Shown here in pieces: positions 52,995 to 64,000 of a stretch of DNA of 64,000 nt. A model generated the notes under the pieces. It worked only from the letters and a program-made list of their open reading frames with translations. It was not told the DNA's origin and did no database searches. Every line of letters begins with the position of its first letter. Positions within the stretch are counted from its first letter, which is position 1. The stretch lies in NCBI RefSeq assembly GCF_040412425.1, contig NC_089777.1, positions 37,368,537 to 37,432,536 on the forward strand. Reading direction: 5' to 3'. This stretch comes from Macrobrachium rosenbergii (Eukaryota > Arthropoda > Malacostraca > Decapoda > Palaemonidae). The translations under genes and the position numbers were made by a program.

Positions 52995-55900
52995 TTATCA
53001 CAAACTAATCAGCCATAATTAGCCCACATTCACAGTCTTGAATTTCCTAAGATTCAACAGTCTTCTGTTTGCAAGACACCAACAAGATTGACAGTCCAAG
53101 CATGTGTGATCTGGAACTACAAATAGGAACCAACTCTCCTTTCTGCAGGTTTATTGTCTGGGCAGATTATCAGTCATTCATCTGATCTCTTGTATTCCTT
53201 GTAAAACAAAGACCTGAAATTCTCTGATTTATGAACCCATTCCTGTTTCCAGAGACTTAGTCAAGGAGCTCTTGGAGAAGTTGACAAATGGCTTCTTCCT
53301 TTTAAAGATAATTTTCCACTCCTGGAAAGACTCCAAAGATTGTGATCTTCCTCTTATAGTAGGTCCTGGCAACAAAGGACTCCAACTATGTTGTTGAGTA
53401 CAGCATAATCTGTGCCCAACAGAGTGAGTACAGGCAAGTGAATGGGCCATGACAAAGTCCCCAGGTAAGGGTGGCTTAGAAGGAATGAAGTTTTCTTCAG
53501 CCATTAAGGGCATGTATCCTAAAACTCTGGGAGTCCTCTTCAGCCATTGCGGGCTTGTCTCCAGAAATTTTGGAGATCCAGATAGGAGTAGGACCAGGAC
53601 CGCAGATGATAAAAGTCAATAAAGTCTGTGACCAGCTCTCACTCTCATCATAACTTATGGACTTAGAGATGTATAGCAAGGACTTTGAGAGATTCTAGGC
53701 CGTGAGAAGTGAGGTTAGATTGATTTTGTTGAAGCATGCAATCAAAAATCTCCTGGGTTCTACATTTGCTGATTTTAGTACTAAGGGAGGCAAGAGGATG
53801 GTAGTATTAATAGACTTTCCATTGGTACTATTTTCTCCAGCAAATAGCCATAGGATGAAAATGGTTAAGTCAGTGCTACAGTTTGTAAGCAAGGACAACT
53901 TGTGGCATCCAAGGACCTCAAGAATGCTTAAATATTTGAGTCCAGCTTTCCTTGAGGAATTATCTTCATTTTTTTTACAGCAGGAGAGAATTCACAGTTT
54001 TGGCTTGGGTATCATTCCACAAGTGTTACCTGGATTTTGGCACCAGTAGCAGCATGGCCGTTTCTTTTTTGCATAGGACTTCAGCGCCTAAAACTGTGTG
54101 AAAAACTTAGGATGCCATTTAAATTGAGAGAAGTGAGACGTTCCTTCAGCAAGAGCTGCATGCCTGCAGATGGACATCATCTTCTTTAGCAACTGTGATT
54201 AGACCAGTGAGGACAAAATCAGAAGATTGCTGTCTTTGATCCAAGTGTTGGTACCCAGATCAGTCATCTTTTATCTCTTGGAAAGCTGGCCCTGCACAGC
54301 CTTTTCTGACTTGAGGTCATTCAAGTTGTAGCTGTTAGAATTCTTGTCAGATTTGTAATTTCCAGACAATTTCCTGAACATAGCCTTGTGGGCATTGTCT
54401 TTGCCCCTTCCTATTGTGTTTTAATGCTTATAGACATACAATCATAGATGGGAAGCGCACCTAGACAAGAAGACAACGGGCATGTGGTTGGTGCAGGAAG
54501 TGGAGCAGCATATCAACATTCTCGAAAAGAAGGCTGTCATTCCTAGGCTTCCAAGTATTCTTATTGTCTTCTAGGGAAAAAATCATCAGCATCATGACAA
54601 ACCATTCAGTGTTGGTGGCTTACTTATAGAATCAAAACACACAAAGTCTAAGAAAACTCTGTCAGCTGGTAGTAGACATCTCATGGGCGGAGGAAAACAA
54701 CATAGGTACCGTCCCAAGATTCATCATGGGAAGGCGTAACATGACTGGAAACAAACTCATCAGGAGGAAGCATGTTTTACCATCAGTGTTTTCCATAAAT
54801 ATGGCAACTTGCAAGGCACTGGTGCCTTTGGATAACACATCACTAAATCTGTTAGAGACTTAATTGAAACCAGTTGCTGATGTGTTGATGCAGGTTGCTC
54901 CCCTCACTGGATCAGGATTGGTTTATGGACTTCCTGACAGTGATGATATGTAACTCTTGCAGTCTCGCAACTTGAAGAAACTCCTTAAGCAGCCACACAT
55001 TGAGCCAGGAGGGCTTCAAAGGCTTTGGAAGGTTTTCACAGGAGGCAGCCAAGGCCATCACAAAATTTTCCTTCGACTCCAACCAATAGGCAAATGAAAC
55101 TGAAGCTTTATAGTTAGTGTTGAGAGGAACATTAATCTGGTCAACTTCATAATTCATGTAATACCGGGCTTTATTCTTTCCCTTTGTAGCTGAAGAAAGT
55201 AGTTATATTCTGCTATTAATAGCTATAGGTTTGTCTTTTAGCAAGTGTTCAAGTTTAAGGTCTGGATGTGAGCAATTTAGTTAAAGTTAAATCAGCCCTT
55301 TTTAGAGTTGACAGTATATGAAAAACACTTCAACTGAAGTGAGGTCTATCTTGTTCTTGGGAAGTCTTTTCATTGTTGGACCTCAGTGAGTATACATGCA
55401 TTTTTCAGGCAGAGTTGAGTTCTGCATGGTGGAGGCTGGTCTGTAGTTAGTTTGTTGTTTGCTCCTGATATTTTGTCCCAAAATTAAACCACCAGCAGTC
55501 TGGGTTACACTGCTGCTCTCTTTGCCATTCTTTCCCTGTCCTCAACAAGGATGATCTTCACTTTTATCACATAAGGCCATTTTTTTCTTCATGTATAGCA
55601 GAAATAATGACATTAGGGATTACACCTCAAGACTTTTCCTTTACAAGTTAGTGAAGAAGGAAGTGTCAAGTATTACCAATTTGGGTTGAATTGAGCAGGT
55701 GAAAGTGTATAGGGACTTGATAGAGTTGAGAATGACTGTACATATTTTGTCAGAAATATATCTGAGATATTATTTACAAATGGTTAGGATTACAATTGTT
55801 GGGACTGGTAATTGTATCTGACCAAGTTTTACTTAGGAAGGGGAGATTTTAGGAGAGCATTTTACCTCATATTTTCCTCCTCATCCATTCATTCATGGGC

Positions 55901-56425
55901 TTACTATCATCTAAGCTTCTTATGAACTATAAGTTGATGTCCTTAGTACATCTGGGCTTAAAAAGTATAAGGGCCTTCTTTTACTCAATTTGGCATTTCC
56001 ATTCTACTAAATGACCCTTTAAATTAACAAGCCTTGGTGTCTTACTCACAGTTACCAAGTGCTTTTGGGATTCTACAGGCACTCAGATAACCAGGGGCAC
56101 TCAACACCTTTGTCTTTCCTTCTGGTATGTGATTCACAGCAATTATGATTGATGGGATTGTGATGAAACTAAGCTTATATACAAAAAAATAATTTCATCA
56201 GATAAGCCCATCAGTAATAATCTGAGTACTTACCGTTTTGCCTCTCATAATGGCTAGACTACACGAGCAGTGAGGAGGGTGGTTGGTTCTTGTGTGTAAT
56301 CCAGGTGGTGCATAGATGGTCTCTTGTTCTTCCTGTGTTGGGTAAATAAAAGACTGTTCAGTCTGGGGACATCCAAGGCTACAAATGTGAGCTAATCATG
56401 ATTGTTGGGTTTCTGTAAAAACTAC
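52995..56425 (+). mobile_element. Degraded DIRS-type element with inverted ends
   Basis: The left end has AATTAGCCCACATTCACAGT (about 53017). The right end carries the reverse complement in altered form, ACAAATGTGAGCTAATCATG (about 56379). Between them is RNase H coding DNA on + (54440-55170). DIRS elements have inverted terminal repeats, so the ends plus content suggest one full-length but heavily decayed copy of about 3.4 kb. Confidence 0.5.
54440..55170 (+). pseudogene. DIRS-like RNase H and following linker (broken)
   Basis: In shifting + frames: AHLDKKTTGMWLVQEVEQHI with NILEKKAV (RNase H Asp/Glu region), LRKLCQLVVDISWAEENNIG, then TVPRFIMGRRNMTGNKLIRR, the block before the domain end. 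About 54895-54945 reads LLPSLDQDWFMDFLTVM, like the P-x-W-x-x-x-x-W-F-x-x-L-L linker at 2450-2510 of the first DIRS copy. Several stops and shifts: dead. Confidence 0.65.
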
Positions 56426-56957
56426 TACTGTTTTGTAAAATCTGTATAGGCTGTCCTTTATCACAAAATTCCTATTAAGAATTGCTCAAAAGTGTTTGTC
56501 ATTTACACCAGTGCCTTAATCAATTTTAGAAGTTCGAAGTTCTTAACTCCCATCACTTTTTCCTCCTAAATACAGTATATTCTTAGTATGTTGGTGTGTG
56601 GTGCAGGTTGTGATAATGTCCTCTTGCTTGTCTTGTATGGGTTATTATGTAAACCTTCAACCATCCGTAAAAGGAAAGAGCAGGAAAATATAAGCTAGGA
56701 TAGATTTTCTGTCTTTTTTTTTTTCTGAAAAACTACACCACCTTTGAAATAATAGTTCCTTTAACCATCTTCAAAACCTATGAACCCATGTTACAAATTA
56801 TTCAAATTTATTGTGGTGCTGCAGATATTTTTTCTAGTTTCCTCATGCAGTAGATGTGTTTATGTGTACATGTTAAGAGTACAAGATAGATTTACAGTAC
56901 AGTGTTTGGTAACCAAACAAAAATAAACTACTTGATAACTTTTAAGAACATATGATT

Positions 56958-57170
56958 GCTTAGTAAATGCCTTTCTTTTCTTGATAGATAAATGCCAGAA
57001 GTTAACTGCCTTGTTGGTGGTAGTTAATCAGTGAATGAGACCTCTTATTATGGTGAAGAACATACCATTGCTTACTAAATGCCTTTCTTTTCTTGATAGA
57101 CAAATGCCAGAAGTTGACTTCATTGTTAGTGGTAGTTAATCAGTGAATGAGACTTCTTATTGGGATGTTT
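56958..57170. repeat. 111-bp tandem duplication, two copies
   Basis: GCTTAGTAAATGCCTTTCTT at 56958 recurs as GCTTACTAAATGCCTTTCTT at 57069. The rest, including GATAGATAAATGCCAGAAGT and GTAGTTAATCAGTGAATGAG, is repeated with few changes. Confidence 0.85.
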
Positions 57171-57716
57171 ATTTCCTTACTGATTATTCACATTATTCCT
57201 TAGTCTCATGGAATGCCATCTTGCTCATTGATTGTCTTTAGGGAGGGTTCCACTTTCTACTTGGACTTCTTGTATAAATAAAAACAGTAGTTAGAGAGCC
57301 TTAATTTTGTGAAACTGCTTGAATGCACTTACAGATTAGGAAGAACACAGAATGACTCAGGATTCAGGAGATTATATCTGACTCTATTGCAATCTAAACG
57401 TTTCTTCCTTCATGGCTGGATATTTGTAGTTGCTTCCACCAAAGCAGGCAAACCTGGTTATCCTGTAGCTATCATGGGTCTTTTAAACATATAGGCATTT
57501 AATTAGAACAGAGCAGTCAACATTTAGACAAGTGTTGATTCATCAGCTTCTGAGGCCTTCACTCCCTGTAGTGTCGCTCTGTCTGAGAGTTTGAGAATAT
57601 TTAATTTAGCAACAGCTGGCTTGCAATCTCCTAATGACCTTTGGTAGTTTATAAGCATTAACTTTTGGTATGAGGTTGCTTGCCTTAGGTCCATTCAGGT
57701 ATCTCCACTCATTAGT

Positions 57717-57791
57717 TACCAAGCCAGATCACAAAAACTGCTAATATGCAGTGGCACCAAGCCAGATCACAAAAACTGCTAATGTGCAGTG
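57717..57791. repeat. 38-bp tandem duplication, two copies
   Basis: ACCAAGCCAGATCACAAAAA with CTGCTAATATGCAGTGGC appears twice in a row with one base change. Confidence 0.85.
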
Positions 57792-60700
57792 GCTTCAACA
57801 CATGGAATCCCCCATGGAAGTACCACACATCAGTTTACCAGGACCAGGCTTTTCCTAGGTACCTTCTGCAGACCAACAGTGATGACCAAGAGGACACCAG
57901 GCAAATCCAGAAAGACATTTTATGCAAACTACTGAGGTTTTGGTCCATGATGCTAGAAACACATTCAGTACTGTGAGAAGTCTGATGATAGGCAATGGTA
58001 CAAGTGACAACTAAAAGACTGAGTTATCTTGGAATAATCATCAGATGACCATACTTGATGAGTGTGAACAAAATCCAACCAAGGCAGACATCAAAAGATT
58101 GGTCCACTGTTGCTAGTTACCTAGTTACAGCAAGCATTGCTTGGTATGTAGTCAAATAGAGGAGCTTGTCAAGGCTGGATGTGTCTGTAACTAAAAACTT
58201 TCGATGATATGACTGATCATAGATAAGGTCAGTATAGGCACTGGGTCTACCATAACTCTGACCATGTACTATGGCAGATGGAGATCCATATGAACATTAA
58301 CAATGCTGTCACAGAGCCCTAGACATGGGAAGATGCTTAATTTCCATCTCATTTGACTCCTCTTTCCCATGAGACCACCACAAACGAAAGGCAGAGTGGG
58401 GTTCCTCAACAATTCTTTTTAAGAGTTTAAGTGAGTATAAGAGTGCGGCAAATGCATCCCAATCAGACTCAAGTCACATATAGTAGAGTAATCTCCTGTG
58501 TTCTTATCTTGTTCATGTTGCTGTCTGTAGTATGTACAACTCTTGAAAAGGGCACCTTTTCCTATTAAGATAACCAGACTACTTTTGCTTCCCTTTAGTA
58601 GGTCACATTCCTCCTGTGATATGTTTAATAGGGATCTTCTACAATATATTTGATAAGGATCTTCAGGCATGCGTTAGAGGCAAATTTATGACTGAAGGCT
58701 TCAGTCAGGAAATGAAATTTAGATTTGACCCAAGTCCTTTCAAACAAAAGAAACCTTAATCAAATTTCATAAAGTCATCAAGGCTGTGATGGTCCAGGAC
58801 GTAAGCTTTGGAAGAAGAATGGAATTGTTTCCCCAGTGATCAGTAATAATCAGTCATCAGTAATAAATCAGTTACCAAGTAGAATTAGAAGTAGTTTATA
58901 TGATCAACAGATAAGATTATTAAAAAAAATGTTACCACAGAAGTTTGTAATGATCAGTGACTCTTAGAAGTGCTCTAGAAGCCCTTCAAAGTTACCATCT
59001 TAAAATTCCCTTGTTCAGCTAGTGAAGTTGTCCATTCATGAAATAATATGAAGCTGATATAAGTGATGGGGTATGTTTGGTCCTTATATAAATGACATTA
59101 ACATTTTCAGTGTATAGTATTTAATAATGATCCCTTTGGCCAACACAGTGAGAATTACTGTTAACTCAGTCATCTGGTTAAAATCTCCTTCAGTAGTAAA
59201 ATTTGTAAAGCAGTGTTTTGCCTTTTGTATTTTTTTATGACCACATTAAAAATCTTTAAAACAACTCTTGTTTTATAGATAAATTATTGCTTTACTAAAA
59301 TTTCCCCTTCTTTCTGGCAAATGGCATCAGACCATCTTCTTGTGTGTATTTAAAAAAAAATATGGGGCATAATGAGCTTTTAAGGTAAATCACCTCATGA
59401 CATTCCCTCACTCCCAAGTAAACCATTGCTTATGAGTCAGTTGAAATTTTGGCATTTGTCTAAGCTGAAGCTGTCCATACTTGCAAAGTAAAGTCTTTGC
59501 AAATTGATGTTTTGTATCTATAACACAGATAGGTTTTTTAATGACTAAAGCTAGCTGACAGTTTATATACCAGTAGTAACTGTTTGGTAATTTATTTTTT
59601 CAACATAATTTATTAGTAAAATTAAAGAACTAGTATTAATGTTGAATGTGTAATCCTGTTTTTAAAAGGAATTGGTCATTTATCAAAAAAGACCATTTCC
59701 TCTGCATTAAATTAATATAATGATAATTGATGTTGCTGAAAATTTCATTTGCATGTCTCATTGGCTGAAAGAAAGGTCAGATAACTTGAAAATGGTCTAA
59801 AGAAAATAAGAACAGCGATAGTTGAGATGCTAGTTTCCTAACAGAATAATTATAATTTAGTATAGTTTCCAGTGTACTGAAAGACAAGCAAGTGGAAGTC
59901 TTATCACACACAATTTTGTATTTTTTAGAATCTGACCAATATTATTGGTCATCAGGTAGCATTTTTAGGAAAAATGTTAGGGGGTTGTTAGGTAAATGGT
60001 GATTGGTTGTTTTGAACAAGGAAATGGACCACTGCTTCTATTTGTGGTCTGTTGAGGTGCTAAATATAAAGCAAGATTTTTAGTAGCCATTTTCTGAATT
60101 CATTCTCTTGAAATCAGGCAAGTTTTTTAACAGATTCTTCACACATTTGTCCCCTGTAGATGTAGAAAGGAGGTAACACTGCTAATTTTAAAACTCATTT
60201 TGATTGCTGTTTCTGATGGGGAGTGAATATTTCCAGGTCTCAATATGTAGGAAAGTCTAATAAAAATTGTTTGTGTACTGAAGCCCCTGAGTGATTCATA
60301 AGGCAAATGTTACTGTCAAGCAAACAAAGCCATAGGTAGTACAGTTGAATCTTATTCTTTTCCTTATACCTCGTTTCCTTGATAATTTGTAGGATTTTCA
60401 TTACTAGAGTTTTCGTTGAATTAGCAGTGAGACAAGTACAGTCTCAATTATTTTCAAATTCATTCATTTAAAATTATTTGGTTTCATGCCAGCATGGTTT
60501 AACTTTGTAGTTAAAAATATTAATTAGTTTGGACTCTAGGCTGCTCAAAGGAGCAAAATCCCATGTTTTCATAAGGCATTCTTATTCTGATAATTACAGA
60601 AATGTGAAAGATGTCTATATATGAAGTAAAGCATATTTTCTTCCTAACTAGGCTGTACAGTATATTGTTAAAAAATCAGTCTCACGAGCATTTCCATTGA

Positions 60701-62914
60701 TGAAACTGACTAGTTGATACTTAGTAAATTGATTTCTTTTTGGTTGCAAAACCTTTCTCATTCTAAGTTTTAATTGGAATTGTTGAAGAGTTTTTTTTTT
60801 TATTCTCCCTTAGTTTCCTCTGATCTTCTTTCTCGAAATATGGTTATTAAGGTTAGATTTCCCTATGTAGATTCGAAATAATTGAGTATTGTCTTTGTGA
60901 GTATGTATATTAGTATAGGAGTATCATTTTTCCCAGTGGTGTGACAACTCTTGCACTAGCTACATGTTGACAATACATGATTTTGCTATTCATTTCCCAT
61001 ATTTTGAGTTTTAAAGTTGCCATATGAAAAGCAACTCGGTACCCCCAAAAATCAGTATTATTTAACACATCTTGATGACTGCAATTCACGCATCATCACT
61101 GAAACAGAAATGAGTGTGCTTCATGAATATCTTCTTGTAAGTTATAGTTGAATACTTCATAATTTAGGTTGCTTCAATAAGAACTGTATTCAGTATTAAT
61201 TTTTGTAAGGGAAGGGTCAGTGCTTCAGAAGGGGGCAGGTTCCCCCTGCACTGTGAAGTGCTCAGAGTGACAGCTTGATGTATTTTTGTTAATCTTAATT
61301 CTGTCTCATATTCTCTTATTTCATTCCAGCTCATATTTTATTGTTATTTAAACATCTTTTCTTTCCTCCTGTATATTTTATAATAATCAATATCACCCTC
61401 CTTATCTTTAATGTTCAACCTTTTGCTATTTATTTCATTGACTTAGTCTTCTTTTATATTAATATCACTGAATATGTTGATAAACAGGAGGGTGCCTGTG
61501 TTAGTTTATTGCACTGTATGTATTAATGTTATGTTCACCTTTTAAGGAACGATCCTTGCGAATGAAATAGATAAGGAAATCTCATGCTTTTTATTTCATT
61601 CACCTTATAAAATATGAAAAGTAATGCCATTCGTCAAAAGATGAAAAAAGATTGGAGGAAAAAAAAGAATCATTGCAGTTCACTAAAGTTTTGTACTCTA
61701 TTGTAGGGATGCACCAATAAACATTTGTTTTCATGCCATATTTATGAAAGGCTCAAGTACCCAACAGCCAGTACCTGAAGTACTTAACATATGAAGGCAG
61801 ATCATGTGAAAATGTAGATTTTCATCTTGTAAATTCCATTGAACCTTGTATAAATCTCTCAAAGCTTTTAGGCAAAACCCTGTAACAAAAAAAAAAAAGG
61901 AGTGACACACTTGTGCAAGTGGTTCTAGCACATGAATCTGAGATGTAATTAATACATCTTGCAAAAAAAAAATGCAAATATGAGTGATATTCATTTAATG
62001 TTACTCTTGCATTGCCTGCCAGCACTTACATCAGTCATCGTAAAGGAAGAAAACATTTTTTATGTCATTAATTTTAACAATTTATTATGATCAAAGTAGT
62101 TATTTCCAATTTTTTTTGCACTGGAGTAGTGATGGATCATGCAAAAGGGATTCATATGAGTCATGTTGATACTTGGTAAAATTATGCAAAGCTTAATCAT
62201 TACATTTTTTCTTATTTACAGCTTTTATAATATCACTCCAGTTTCAGTAAACTGCATGCACAGTATTTATAATATATAGGCAAGGGGGAATGCTTCACAA
62301 CAATGTTAATGTGTGATTTACCCATGAAATTTTGTTATAATATATAGGACAGTCTTGCTCTAATGTTTGGTATATTTATACAGAAGTACAAACCATTGTT
62401 TAAGGCAAATCATTTCGTACTTTTGAGAATACAGGATGTCGTTGGGTTTAAAGTCTTAATGTGTTGTTCACAGGGACAGTTCACCATTGATCAAGTATGA
62501 AGTGAAAATCTTTTATTTTGCCCATGAAGGCTGATGTAGTAAGATCTGCCAATAGGAATGATGAAGTTTTGCAAGAGGCTGTTTAATTCATTTATTATGC
62601 ATTTTCCCCTTTTAGTCAGTCATGTGATTGAGTCCAATATGTGACATTTTGTGTGTTCATTCATTTTTGGTTTCATTGCAAATGACTTGGAGATGATAGT
62701 GTATATTTAAGAATTTTTCATCTCTTAATCTTCTTTCTCATCTTTCACAGTACTATTATAATTGTTTTTGGATAATAGTATGGAATCTTCTCTTTTATTA
62801 AACACTTATCATAGTAAGACATGCAGTTGGTGAATTCTTCTGGTGCAGGTTCCTACTGATTACTTTTAAGCTGAAAGTGATCCAAACATGGTCTTCTGAT
62901 AGGAAAAAAGAATA

Positions 62915-63262
62915 CAGTAAACCCCCCGTATTCACGTTCTCATGGTTCGCGGACTCACGCATTCGCGGGTTTCTCTGTGGAACATATCTAGCCATCATTC
63001 GCGGAAAATTCGCCCATTCGCGGTATTTTTTCACTGAGAAATATTCACTAATTACTGTATTTTCATATAATTTTCATGAATAAATGCACTTTTTGTGATA
63101 AAACTATTAAAATATTCAGGTATAAGCATTTTTACAGGGTTTTTCTTGGTTTAAGCTATCAAAATGGGCAGTTCTAAGTGTTTTAGAGGGTTTTAAGCAT
63201 TCGCGGATTTGACCTATTCAGCGGGGTGTGGGGCGATCCCCGCGGAATACGGGTGTTCACTG
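62915..63262. mobile_element. 348-bp MITE with CAGTAAACCCCCCGTATTC ends (full-length copy)
   Basis: Flanked by TA at 62913-62914 and 63263-63264. Starts CAGTAAACCCCCCGTATTCA and ends GGAATACGGGTGTTCACTG. The interior has repeated ATTCGCGG words, then an AT-rich middle and TATAAGCATTTTTACAGGG. It is the reference for the two rearranged copies at 8511-9035. Confidence 0.8.
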
Positions 63263-63264
63263 TA

Positions 63265-64000
63265 TTGTCTTTGTATTTTTTATTTTTTTATGTTGTGAAT
63301 ATAGTACTTAGAATTAGTGTAATGTTCTGTAATGCTGAACTTTTTTTTTTTTTACTTAGGCATTCTTTCAAGTCAGAATGTTTTATTTCCTTTCAAGTTA
63401 CATTTGTAATTTATTAGCACTTTTCAGACATATCTGGTAACTAAATTGTTGTATGGTATCCAGAGGAATTTCTCTCTTGAAATTTTGCAGGACCAAAGTT
63501 TGACAGTGAAACTCTTGGCAGGTGGGAGGCATTCCACAACTGCAGTATCTTTTATTCTTGAACTTTGTTTGTGGTTCTGTCGTGTTTATTTTGTAAAGTA
63601 TTTTAACTTGCTTCTCCTGGCTGTCTTTGGTCTGTTTCACAGTGTAGGTCTTCTGTTTTGTGGAAACACTATATAAGTTAATGGCCTCTTTAGTTTTGTT
63701 TCATATGCGTTTGTGCACATTTTCGCAACAATAATTTGGTTAGAAACAAGTACTGAACAGGAACAATGTTGGTAAGCCCAACATTTTGGGGATCAGGTGA
63801 TGATGCTGAAGAAAAGCTGGTGATTTTTAACTGTTATTCTTGTGTTTGTGTGTAGACCTCCATGCAGTCATATCGATATTTTTGCTTTTTTCATTTTCCA
63901 TTTCTTCTGCTTTCAGGTGTCTTAGTAACACCAGTGATGGCTCTTTTATTTTACTTAAGACTGAACAGAGCAAATTTGCTTCAGCAGTTTGAGGCACTAT
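63265..64000. other. Gene-free end of window
   Basis: AT-rich, with short ORFs of no recognisable content. Confidence 0.45.

Larger units (their letters stand above)
56426..62914. other. Gene-free AT-rich stretch with small tandem duplications
   Basis: No coding content recognised. Two local duplications are listed separately. 57300-58700 is slightly less AT-rich and could be old retroelement debris, but I recognise no motif. Confidence 0.45.

Noticed and set aside
53702..54049. 115-codon + ORF inside the degraded DIRS region
   Set aside because: Position fits a DIRS gag or RT part, but I see no motif, so it is not annotated as a domain.

Overview
The window looks like chromosomal DNA of a decapod crustacean (shrimp, crayfish, lobster or crab group; I cannot name the species). 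It has intron-rich genes with GT-AG splice sites, AT-rich composition, very long (CT)n and (TA)n microsatellites, DIRS, Ty3/gypsy, RTE-like and Jockey-like retroelement debris, and interspersed repeats I associate with decapods (one ends in an ATTCA pentamer run, another looks like a tRNA-related SINE).

The only convincing host gene is on the + strand. Eight coding exons (8337-8495, 9147-9281, 9477-9610, 14008-14233, 14449-14610, 21015-21189, 24227-24323, 29012-29222) join in frame to give the last 432 residues of a non-receptor protein tyrosine phosphatase of the PTP1B/TC-PTP/Ptp61F type. It has a complete catalytic core, a proline-rich acidic linker, a basic stretch and a C-terminal hydrophobic tail anchor. 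The first exon(s), with the start codon, are not found here. After the stop at 29222 I see no further convincing host gene up to 64000.

Layout: 1-4600, degraded DIRS retrotransposon (gag-like, RT, RNase H, tyrosine recombinase), itself broken by a small DNA transposon. 4735-5060, decapod interspersed repeat. 5060-8336, non-coding with a ~310-bp foldback. 8337-29222, the phosphatase gene; its introns hold inverted MITEs (intron 1), Ty3/gypsy, SINE, hairpin and Jockey remnants (intron 3), a nested set of DNA transposons with a 380-bp satellite (intron 5), a DIRS remnant (intron 6), and a CT-rich composite element plus DIRS and RTE remnants (intron 7). 29223-36249, non-coding. 36250-38418, a Tc1/mariner-type element with ~165-bp terminal inverted repeats and a broken transposase. 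38519-39039, two back-to-back MITEs. 41868-42168, compound microsatellite. 42841-44236, another TA-flanked element. About 52995-56420, a degraded DIRS copy between inverted ends. 62915-63262, a MITE. The rest is AT-rich sequence in which I see nothing coding.

The most interesting structure is in intron 5: an element with piggyBac-like ends (TTAA duplication, CCC-initial ends) inserted in a 19-bp tandem array. Removing it with one TTAA restores the array exactly. It carries about four and a half copies of a 380-bp satellite and lies inside a larger TA-flanked pogo-like element. I found no undescribed gene system; the novelty is in the repeat architecture.
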